A DNA stretch of 13,099 nt, from positions 1 through 13,099 of the forward strand of contig JAICRQ010000040.1 of NCBI GenBank assembly GCA_025966435.1, given 5' to 3'. Each line of letters starts with the position of its first letter. The stretch's first letter is position 1. The notes beneath the pieces were generated by a model. It was given only the letters and a program-made list of their open reading frames with translations. It had not been told where the DNA came from and did not search any database. The stretch is from Anaerolineales bacterium (GTDB taxonomy: Bacteria > Chloroflexota > Anaerolineae > Anaerolineales > Villigracilaceae). This document shows positions 8,301-13,099 of this stretch, piece after piece. Both the position numbers and the translations under genes were made by a program.

Positions 8301-8627
8301 CTCTGGATGAAACATAATGCGGAGGTGGAGAGACTCACTCGTACCGCCATTGCTCTAGGCGTGGTCACTGGAGAGCCTGTGGGACAGCGCACTATAAAAC
8401 TGGAAAACGGCGATACCCTGTTGCTCTACACCGACGGCTTGACCGAATCCTTCAATAACGATGCCGAATTCTTTGGTGAAGAACGTCTCATGGACGCGAT
8501 TCAATCCAATCAATATTCGTCTGCATCTGAGTTGATGGATGTAGTGGAAAAATCCCTGCTCAACTTTGTGCAGGATGTCCCCCCCGCCGACGATCTGACG
8601 ATGCTGGTGTTGAGAAGAGTGGGGTAA
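5328..8627 (+). CDS. Multi-GAF SpoIIE/RsbU-type PP2C serine phosphatase
   Basis: The 1099-residue protein has five GAF-like sensor domains in series (about 20-155, 163-335, 336-502, 503-669, 670-849), a coiled linker (850-875) and a C-terminal SpoIIE-type PP2C phosphatase (876-1098). Metal-binding acids are visible in GGDFYDV (Asp899), IADVADKG (Asp917), YTDGLTE and PADDLTM. The first GAF is the most divergent. Its family dephosphorylates the Ser of STAS antagonists, here presumably the product at 4494, switching the module on when a GAF ligand or redox or light signal is sensed. No transmembrane segment is seen, so it is cytoplasmic. AAGAGG overlaps the kinase stop, five bases before the ATG. 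GAF2 carries an odd Ser/Arg-rich basic loop near residues 228-240. The ligand is unknown. Confidence 0.95.
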   Translation: MPARSRSPRLANWRDIASLGEQIVNADSLSEQRDHIIAMTSQLIKGEIDVWLCEKVFRLPNLEVESVFPEDPELPGMQRAIKAGQVRTRPSRANGAKGSGVPRETWAAVPMIEKGVVLGALQVTRKQGPEFQQAELDLLEQLAGAVSISLVASHRVAVERFRLNQLNLVRQVSEQIANALSINELAQRVTELIQQAFHYYYVAIFTVQDDSSSLRFRSSAIANTTQEARSSRSKRRRAKAALDVEIGQGLVGLAAESGERVLVDDVQNDSRYRFIDVLPETRSEVALPLKFEDRVLGVLDVQSDQLNAFHPNDLLILETLAASISRAIEGARLYSDLRRRANQLGVIAEVSKSVSASLDLFTLMENVATLIHERFGYPHVNLFTVHTGRRLIAFVAGGGERKAGLSRYTLSLDNVQGIIPWVAREGKTVLANDVKKNKRFRASPLPPENTRSELCVPLIYHDEVVGVLDIQSDKVNAFTQDDLVLFEAVADNIATAIHNVELYRSEQWRRQVGESLREVAGLISADAGVDDVFEAILSELDRNLPVDISAIWLLEDDELYLAACHNCDEDEMEQTLYSSPDSYQKLLEALYSDTPLIRKPTDPIWITGLVAGYEQDYSALAVPLRVGDQPYGVITLAHNTPGRYGHEAKAMTTTFASYAAVAIENARLYDTAQEQAYASAALLQVAQAVVSLNDLDEILGTIIRIMPILVGVQRAALYQWNVEKESFEPSQQYGLGEDEEQVFWRRSFAPGEFVILDACRDTGSLVACQLNSEGERGLPAWLSLDPHLDVNLGNPSPFLFAVPIAVKDDLYGVMLIEEAPGGLRFRARRLEIITGIAQQAALAIQNDLLQKEMVVRERLETEVQLARQIQQTFIPETLPQFPEWELAARWKTARQVGGDFYDVFDLPDRRLGLFIADVADKGVPAALFMALTRTLVRAAVTELESPAEAMRRVNDLLMPDTRQGMFVTAVYAVLDMEKNELTYVNAGHNPPLWMKHNAEVERLTRTAIALGVVTGEPVGQRTIKLENGDTLLLYTDGLTESFNNDAEFFGEERLMDAIQSNQYSSASELMDVVEKSLLNFVQDVPPADDLTMLVLRRVG

Positions 8628-8730
8628 GTTCGTTCCTAATAGGACATACACATCGCGCTGCGAATAGTCTCCCTACAATCCCGCAATCAGAAGTAGAATC
8701 GCTTATCACATACCCCAGACCTGAGGAAAA

Positions 8731-9141
8731 ATGTATACAGCTCACCGCAAGAAAATCGTCTCTACCGACAAGGCGCCGAAAGCCATCGGGCCCTATTCAC
8801 AAGCCATCAGTACAGAGAATCTAATCTTTACAGCCGGCCAGGTTGGGCTGGACCCTGCCACGATGGAGCTCGTGGAAGGCGGCGTCGAAGCGCAGACCCG
8901 TCAGGCGCTCACCAACCTCAAACACGTGCTGGAAAGCGCCGACTCAGGCTTGAATTTTGTGCTCAAAACGACCGTCTTCTTGCAGGATATGGGTGATTTT
9001 GCAAAGATGAATTCCGTCTACGCCGAGTTCTTCCCGGAAAGCCCACCCGCACGTAGCACCGTCCAGGTGGCAGGCTTACCCAAAGGGGCATCAGTTGAAA
9101 TCGAATGCGTAGCACTCCTCAACCCCACCCGCGGCGACTAA
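8731..9141 (+). CDS. ridA: RidA family reactive enamine/imine deaminase
   Basis: The 136-residue protein is a full YjgF/YER057c/UK114 domain. It has the N-terminal IGPYSQA, GQVGLD, KTTVFLQDM, YAEFFP and PPARSTVQVAGLPKG segments, with the active-site Arg108 and Glu123 in the same 15-residue spacing as Arg105 and Glu120 of the E. coli enzyme. RidA hydrolyses 2-aminoacrylate and related enamines or imines to keto acids and ammonia, protecting PLP enzymes; it is a cytosolic trimer. The ATG has GAGG four bases upstream and adds about six residues (MYTAHR) before the usual KKIVST start. It is 103 bases after the phosphatase gene with no clear terminator between, so it could be co-transcribed or separate. 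Its link to the neighbours is not evident. Confidence 0.95.
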   Translation: MYTAHRKKIVSTDKAPKAIGPYSQAISTENLIFTAGQVGLDPATMELVEGGVEAQTRQALTNLKHVLESADSGLNFVLKTTVFLQDMGDFAKMNSVYAEFFPESPPARSTVQVAGLPKGASVEIECVALLNPTRGD

Positions 9142-9179
9142 TTACTAGTTACCAATTACCAATTACTATTTACTAATTA
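9138..9179 (+). repeat. Heptamer tandem repeat, consensus CTAATTA/CCAATTA
   Basis: Six consecutive 7-base units occur: CTAATTA, CTAGTTA, CCAATTA, CCAATTA, CTATTTA, CTAATTA. The first unit contains the TAA stop of the ridA gene, so the repeat begins inside the coding sequence. Similar AATTAC heptamer arrays occur in intergenic DNA of some Chloroflexota and cyanobacteria (general knowledge, not checked). The function is unknown. Confidence 0.8.
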
Positions 9180-9235
9180 CTTTACTCCCTGGTCTGTGCT
9201 CACGCAGGGCAAAATCAAAGAATTACATAAGTTGC

Positions 9236-9314
9236 TCATCAGGCTGCACGGCGGGTTGAGGGTATACCGGAGATCGGTATAGATTCAATCCGGCGCTCGT
9301 GGAGGCCTAGATGG
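9236..9314. ncRNA. Candidate structured RNA or palindromic element (three-tier hairpin)
   Basis: CATCAGGCT (9237-9245) pairs with GGCCTAGATG (9304-9313) with a single bulged A and one wobble. CGGCGGGTTGA (9249-9259) pairs with TCAATCCGGCG (9285-9295) with one G-G mismatch and one wobble. TATACCG (9263-9269) pairs perfectly with CGGTATA (9275-9281) around the loop GAGAT. The three helices are collinear and form one long stem. It does not fold as a tRNA. Either strand could be the transcribed one, and a small palindromic mobile element (MITE-like) is an alternative. Confidence 0.35.
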
Positions 9315-9320
9315 TAAAAT
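9312..9320 (+). promoter_or_regulatory. Possible extended -10 promoter for the glycan cluster
   Basis: TGGTAAAAT matches the TGnTAnAAT pattern seen at the two divergent promoters upstream of the STAS gene. No clear -35 is present. A start near 9327 would give a leader of about 140 bases before the glycosyltransferase ATG, containing the hairpins at 9340-9370 and 9420-9457. Confidence 0.3.
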
Positions 9321-9388
9321 TATTGTCCGCAGTGAGGGGGGCATGGCGCAGCCTTCGCGGTCCATCTGCCACTTGCAAAACCATCTCA

Positions 9389-9409
9389 CGGATTACGAAT
9401 TACGATTAT
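9389..9409 (+). repeat. Second heptamer cluster (CGGATTA, CGAATTA, CGATTAT)
   Basis: Three 7-base units close in pattern to the cluster after ridA, with CG in place of CT or CC. The two clusters bracket most of the spacer. Confidence 0.55.
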
Positions 9410-9469
9410 CATTGTAGTTCGTAACGCGTCCACACTGCTGCTTTGCGGTGTGTTACGCTTGTTCGTATC

Positions 9470-10474
9470 ATGTTGCCAAAAGTGTCCATCATTGTTCCCT
9501 GTTATAACGAGCAATCCACAATCCGTTTGTTGCTGGAGGCTCTCGGCGAGCAGACCTATCCGCGCGCTGAGATGGAAGTGATCGTTGCGGATGGCCTTTC
9601 GACCGATGGCACAAGGCACGCGATCGCCGCGTTCCAAAGGGACGTCCCGGACTTGCGCGTGCGAGTGGTCGAGAACAGTAAGCGTTCGATCCCCTCGGCA
9701 TTAAATCGTGCCATCGAAGCATCGGGCGGCGAGATCATTGTCCGCATGGATGGACATTCGAAACCGTATCCCGACTACGTGGCGAATTGCATTACTGCGC
9801 ACCAGGCAGGGCGCGGGGATAACGTCGGGGGTGTCTGGGAGATTCACCCTGGTGCAGAGACGTGGATCGCAAAGTCCATTGCCGTTGCCGCGGCGCATCC
9901 GCTTGGGGTGGGGGATGCGCTCTATCGCCACGCGAAACAGGCTGCCGAGGTTGATACTGTCCCGTTTGGATCGTTTCGCCGGGCGCTGATCGAACGGGTT
10001 GGGTTCTTCGACGAATCTCTGCTCACAAATGAGGATTATGAGTTTAATGCGCGGGTCAGGAAATCTGGTGGAAAAATCTGGCTGGACCCATCGATCCGGT
10101 CCGTTTATTTCGCGCGTTCTACATTGCTGCAACTCGTCCGTCAGTACTGGCGTTACGGCTTCTGGAAGTGGCGAATGCTGCGCCGCTATCCCGATACGCT
10201 TCGCTGGCGGCAGGCGCTGCCTCCGCTGTTTGTTCTGAGCTTGGTAGCCTTGCTTTTGCTTTCCGTCTTTATTCCATTTGTCGGTATCCTTTTGGTTGCT
10301 GAGCTGTTACTCTATTTTTCAATCATGATCCTTGCAGGGTTTCATGCCGCGCTTCGGAGACAAAGCGCCTATTTGACCGTGGGCTTGCCCCTGGCGATAT
10401 TTACCATGCACCTCACCTGGGGGAGCGGATTTTTGTGGAGCATGTTGACCTCGAGCGTTCAAAACCATGGCTGA
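9470..10474 (+). CDS. Family 2 glycosyltransferase, ExoA-like, membrane-anchored
   Basis: The 334-residue protein begins with a GT-A fold: VSIIVPCYNE (5-14), VADGLSTDGT (39-48), RMDGH with Asp94 at the nucleotide/metal site, and TNEDYEFNARVRKSGG with Glu188-Asp189 as the likely catalytic acid region, followed by RQYWRYGFWKWR. About three hydrophobic helices (249-265, 267-290, 305-325) anchor the C-terminus in the cytoplasmic membrane. The layout resembles ExoA of succinoglycan synthesis, which adds sugar to a lipid-linked oligosaccharide; the actual donor and acceptor are unknown. ATG 9470 is preferred because VSIIVPCYNE starts five residues in. The in-frame TTG at 9443 is inside a hairpin, and neither start has a good Shine-Dalgarno. 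It overlaps the next gene by eight bases. Confidence 0.92.
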   Translation: MLPKVSIIVPCYNEQSTIRLLLEALGEQTYPRAEMEVIVADGLSTDGTRHAIAAFQRDVPDLRVRVVENSKRSIPSALNRAIEASGGEIIVRMDGHSKPYPDYVANCITAHQAGRGDNVGGVWEIHPGAETWIAKSIAVAAAHPLGVGDALYRHAKQAAEVDTVPFGSFRRALIERVGFFDESLLTNEDYEFNARVRKSGGKIWLDPSIRSVYFARSTLLQLVRQYWRYGFWKWRMLRRYPDTLRWRQALPPLFVLSLVALLLLSVFIPFVGILLVAELLLYFSIMILAGFHAALRRQSAYLTVGLPLAIFTMHLTWGSGFLWSMLTSSVQNHG

Positions 10475-11942
10475 AAACATTCGTACCACACCGCTGCGCA
10501 TACGTCCGAGCGAATATCGTTCTCTCTTGGCAATCGGCGATCTGGTGATGGCCGTCGTATCGATGTTTGTCGCTCTCTATACGTGGGGGCAATATAACCT
10601 TTATGTGTATAGAATCTTATATCAGCAATATCTTGACCAGGGGTTGGGTCCCAGCAGAGCCCAGCAGCTTGCCGAGGGCCAAACCGTTTTTGCTCCGGAA
10701 TTCTGGTTCTACTTTCTGCCAGTCATCTGGATGTTGCTGCTGGTGGAGCTGTACGAACCTCACGTAGCCAGCAGTGGGAAAAAGACAACGCGCGGGATCG
10801 CCATTGCCGCCTTTATCGGTTTGCTGGCTTACTCGCTCGCTTTTATCATCCAGCAGGAGTCTAACCTGCCTCGTATCGGTGTGGGCGCATTTCTTCTCTA
10901 TGCTGCTATCCTGACTCTTGCCTGGCGCATGATCTTTATCCGCGTTTACAAGTCCACGGGACAACGGCGGCGTGTATTGCTGATCGGCGCCGGCAAGGCA
11001 GGGCGAACCTTGGCGGAACTGTATCATTCTCAAACAACACGTTCGTTCAACCTGATCGGTTACGTCGACGACGATGAGTCAAAGGTGGGGAAAACCATTT
11101 GCGATTTGCGCGTGCTGGGTTCGAGCCCGCATTTGCTCAGTCTGATCGATGTCCATCGTATTTCAGATCTTGTGATTGCAATCAACGGTGAGATTAAGGG
11201 CGCAACCTTTCAATCCATCCTGGATGCTCAGGAAAAGGGCGTCGAAGTGACGCGTATGCCTATTTTGTATGAGGAGATGACGGGGCGCGTGCCTGTTCAC
11301 CATTTGGAGTCCGACTGGATCATCCGTTCCTTTGTAGATGGATTGCACGTCAGCGGTTTTTACGAGCTGACCAAGCGTATTCTGGACATCCTGGGCGCAA
11401 CAGTCGGCTTGCTGCTTTTTGCCATCACCTGTCCATTTCTTTCTGTGGCAGTTTTGGCGGACACCGGTTTTCCTATCTTTTATTCCCAGCCGCGCCTGGG
11501 TAAAGGTGGCCTGATCTTCAAGATTTACAAATACCGTACCATGCGCCAGGATGCCGAAGCCGATGGGGAGGCAAAGACAACCCTGGAGAACGATCCGCGT
11601 GTCACGCGGGCGGGCGGCTTCCTGCGCAGGACGCGTCTGGATGAGCTGCCCCAGTTCTGGAATGTGCTGCGCGGCGAGATGAGCCTCGTCGGTCCCCGCG
11701 CAGAGCGGCCCGAGCTGGTGGCTGACTATCAAAAACAGGTTCCCTTTTACCGGGCGCGTTTACTTGTCAAGCCAGGGCTCACGGGGTGGGCTCAAATCAA
11801 TTATGGTTATGTGTCCAGTGTCACCGAAACGGCTGTGAAAATCGAATACGACCTGTATTACATCAAACATCGCACGCTGGGAATGGACTTCCAGATCATC
11901 CTGCGGACGATTGGCACGGTATTAAGACGGACAGGGAGATAA
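10467..11942 (+). CDS. Exopolysaccharide polyprenyl-phosphate sugar phosphotransferase (WcaJ/CpsE-type)
   Basis: The 491-residue protein has about four N-terminal membrane helices (18-40, 78-96, 108-128, 136-157), a Rossmann-like CoA-binding-type domain opening with [11 protein letters not shown] near 170, a membrane/re-entrant helix near 302-330 after KRILDI, and the bacterial sugar transferase domain. That domain shows [33 protein letters not shown] with the Asp392-Glu393 catalytic pair, [14 protein letters not shown] and [12 protein letters not shown]. The family transfers a hexose-1-phosphate from a UDP-sugar to undecaprenyl phosphate, the first step of exopolysaccharide repeat-unit assembly at the inner face of the membrane. 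Sugar specificity cannot be read from sequence alone. It overlaps the upstream glycosyltransferase by eight bases and lies one base before the epimerase gene. Confidence 0.95.
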   Translation: MAENIRTTPLRIRPSEYRSLLAIGDLVMAVVSMFVALYTWGQYNLYVYRILYQQYLDQGLGPSRAQQLAEGQTVFAPEFWFYFLPVIWMLLLVELYEPHVASSGKKTTRGIAIAAFIGLLAYSLAFIIQQESNLPRIGVGAFLLYAAILTLAWRMIFIRVYKSTGQRRRVLLIGAGKAGRTLAELYHSQTTRSFNLIGYVDDDESKVGKTICDLRVLGSSPHLLSLIDVHRISDLVIAINGEIKGATFQSILDAQEKGVEVTRMPILYEEMTGRVPVHHLESDWIIRSFVDGLHVSGFYELTKRILDILGATVGLLLFAITCPFLSVAVLADTGFPIFYSQPRLGKGGLIFKIYKYRTMRQDAEADGEAKTTLENDPRVTRAGGFLRRTRLDELPQFWNVLRGEMSLVGPRAERPELVADYQKQVPFYRARLLVKPGLTGWAQINYGYVSSVTETAVKIEYDLYYIKHRTLGMDFQIILRTIGTVLRRTGR

Positions 11943-11943
11943 T

Positions 11944-12885
11944 ATGAAATATCTGGTCACTGGCGCCGCCGGGTTCATCGGGTCGCATATTGCCCATAAG
12001 CTGCTTGCACAGGGCGAATCCGTCCGCGTGTTGGATAACTTCAGCACGGGAAAACGTGAAAACCTGGAGGGCATGGTCGAGCGATTTAATGGAAGTCGTT
12101 TTGAAGTTGTTGAAGCAGACCTGCGGGACGCGGCACGCGTAGGAGAGGCGGTGCGCGGCGTGGAGGTCATTTTCCATGAGGCGGCGTTTGTCTCCGTCCC
12201 GCAATCGATGGAGGAACCTCAGGCTTGTTTCGATGTCAATATCACTGGCACCTCGCGGCTGCTCGACACAGCGCGTGCCACGGGAGTTCGGCGGGTCGTA
12301 TTGGCCTCGAGCGCGGCGATCTACGGAGAGTCGGATGCGCTGCCTCTCGTGGAAGAGACGCTGCCGCAGCCTCTCTCTCCATATGCGGTTTCCAAGCGCG
12401 TTAAGGAAATGTATGCCGAGTTATTCACAGGGTCGTTTGGTCTGGAAGTGGTCGCGTTGCGTTACTTCAATGTCTACGGTCCGCGCCAGCGACCAGACTC
12501 GATGTACGCCGCTGCCGTCCCGATCTTTGCACGCCGTTTATTAGACGGCAAGCCCGTGACCGTATATGGCGATGGCGGGCAAACGCGCGACTTGATTAAT
12601 GTCCATGACGTGGTGCGCGCGAACCTCATTGCATCCGAGCACGCGAATGCACCAGGTAAGATTTTCAATGTATGCACGGGCATCGAAACTCGCTTGCTGG
12701 ATCTGTTAGATGTCATGTACGAATTGATACCGAATTCTCCGCCGCCTCAATTTGCCACGCCGCGCGCGGGAGATATCTACCGTTCCGTAGGAAGCCCGCA
12801 GAAAGCAAGAGACGAGCTGGGATTCCAGGCGGAGGTCTCGCTCGCGGACGGTTTGAAAGAGACGATCGACTGGATGCGTGCATGA
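11944..12885 (+). CDS. NAD-dependent nucleotide-sugar epimerase/dehydratase (GalE/WbpP-like)
   Basis: This 313-residue extended SDR enzyme has the dinucleotide motif TGAAGFIGSH (6-15), Asp31 after the second strand for NAD selectivity, DL at 59-60, SSAAIYG (122-128) with Ser123, and the catalytic YAVSK with Tyr147 and Lys151. Downstream are RYFNVYGPRQRPDS and the substrate-side GDGGQTRDLINVHDV, both typical of UDP-glucose or UDP-GlcNAc 4-epimerases and related enzymes. The likely role is to supply an epimerised UDP-sugar for the glycan made by this cluster. AGGGAG lies five bases before the ATG, and the gene starts one base after the previous stop. Exact substrate is not determined; a 4-epimerase is most likely and a dTDP-glucose dehydratase less so. 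Confidence 0.94.
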   Translation: MKYLVTGAAGFIGSHIAHKLLAQGESVRVLDNFSTGKRENLEGMVERFNGSRFEVVEADLRDAARVGEAVRGVEVIFHEAAFVSVPQSMEEPQACFDVNITGTSRLLDTARATGVRRVVLASSAAIYGESDALPLVEETLPQPLSPYAVSKRVKEMYAELFTGSFGLEVVALRYFNVYGPRQRPDSMYAAAVPIFARRLLDGKPVTVYGDGGQTRDLINVHDVVRANLIASEHANAPGKIFNVCTGIETRLLDLLDVMYELIPNSPPPQFATPRAGDIYRSVGSPQKARDELGFQAEVSLADGLKETIDWMRA

Positions 12886-13099
12886 GGACTCAGCATCCTG
12901 TACGCAATCGTTTCGTGCTCATAGGGGATATTGCACTGACGATTGTTTCTGTATTGGGCAGTTTTGCAGGACGGCTGGACGTAGGGGAGTTGCCTTATTA
13001 TTTCCCCGCTGTGGTCTTGATGTGTGCCGTCGCACTGGCGATCAAGATTCCTACCTATTACTTCTTCGGTCTCTACCGCCGTTTGTGGATTTATGCTAG
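12882..13099 (+). CDS. CapD/FlaA1-like polysaccharide biosynthesis protein, N-terminal part (3'-partial)
   Basis: ATG at 12882 overlaps the epimerase TGA as ATGA, and the frame stays open for 72 codons to the window end. The protein begins MRTQHPVRNRFVLIGDIALT, then has two hydrophobic helices (about 11-28 and 41-57) and ends in KIPTYYFFGLYRRLWIYA. This is the membrane start and cytosolic exit typical of CapD/WbpM-type proteins, whose later part is a UDP-GlcNAc 4,6-dehydratase or C4 epimerase domain not included here. Such enzymes make UDP-4-keto-6-deoxy sugars for capsule or O-chains. The start lacks a clear Shine-Dalgarno and is probably reached by translational coupling. An overlapping frame from GTG 12878 is a shadow, since it lacks any family signature. 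Confidence 0.78.
   Translation, partial: MRTQHPVRNRFVLIGDIALTIVSVLGSFAGRLDVGELPYYFPAVVLMCAVALAIKIPTYYFFGLYRRLWIYA

Larger units (their letters stand above)
9142..9469. other. 328-base gene-poor spacer with repeats and hairpins
   Basis: No convincing protein or tRNA was found here. It holds the heptamer cluster after ridA, a long imperfect hairpin at 9236-9314, a smaller hairpin at 9340-9370, a TGGTAAAAT extended -10-like site, a second heptamer cluster at 9389-9409 and a hairpin at 9420-9457 just before the glycosyltransferase start. It separates the ridA gene from the glycan cluster and probably holds the cluster's promoter and 5' leader. Confidence 0.7.

Noticed and set aside
7515..8315. 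Long minus-strand open frame inside the phosphatase gene
   Set aside because: It lies antisense to the SpoIIE catalytic domain, whose metal-binding motifs are intact on the plus strand.
8628..8730. Terminator or promoter between phosphatase and ridA genes
   Set aside because: Only a 4-bp stem (TCCT/AGGA near 8635) and weak TACAAT and TAGAAT boxes without a -35 are seen, so neither can be supported.
9236..9314. tRNA or tRNA-like gene
   Set aside because: The length is similar, but the pairing is one long stem. There is no cloverleaf, no proper T-loop and no CCA-type acceptor.
9311..9424. Small frame of 37 codons with GGAGG five bases upstream
   Set aside because: The SD spacing is good, but the end of the peptide is made by the heptamer repeats, no family is recognisable, and the ATG overlaps the base of the long hairpin and a promoter-like site.

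Overview
The window looks like chromosomal DNA of a Chloroflexota bacterium, most likely Anaerolineae or a relative. This is inferred, not proven. The signs are a giant surface protein built of DUF11 and SdrD-type repeats with a Thr-Pro-Thr-Asn stalk and a C-terminal sortase domain, a large multi-GAF SpoIIE-type phosphatase, heptameric AATTAC-type intergenic repeats, and moderate GC content. No rRNA, tRNA, CRISPR array, transposase or phage gene was recognised.

Region 1 (1-3810, + strand) is the 3' part of a surface protein whose N-terminus lies outside the window. It carries five DUF11-like beta-sandwich domains, a Thr/Pro stalk, two SdrD B-like domains, a sixth DUF11-like domain, an LPETG sorting motif and then a sortase domain with His, Cys and Arg in the expected places. 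Substrate motif and enzyme thus sit in one polypeptide, with no visible membrane segment between or after them. This is the most striking feature of the window. A perfect 15-bp hairpin followed by T residues ends the gene.

Region 2 (3880-8627) is a signalling block. A single-domain response regulator is read leftward. Divergently from it runs an apparent operon of STAS anti-anti-sigma protein, RsbW/SpoIIAB-like kinase and five-GAF SpoIIE-type phosphatase, which together make a complete partner-switching module. No sigma factor is present in the window, so the output is unknown. Both divergent promoters look like extended -10 promoters. A terminator-like hairpin and an oddly placed strong Shine-Dalgarno lie between the STAS and kinase genes.

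Region 3 (8731-9469) has a RidA-family deaminase gene, then a 328-base gene-poor spacer with two heptamer-repeat clusters, a long three-tier imperfect hairpin (about 9236-9314) and further small hairpins.

Region 4 (9470-13099) is the start of an exopolysaccharide or surface-glycan cluster: an ExoA-like family 2 glycosyltransferase, a polyprenyl-phosphate sugar phosphotransferase that would start the repeat unit on the lipid carrier, an NAD-dependent sugar epimerase, and the N-terminal membrane part of a CapD/FlaA1-like nucleotide-sugar dehydratase cut by the window edge. These genes overlap or nearly touch and are probably one transcript. A partner-switching module next to surface-glycan genes recalls systems in which such modules control biofilm polysaccharide, but that link is only inferred here.
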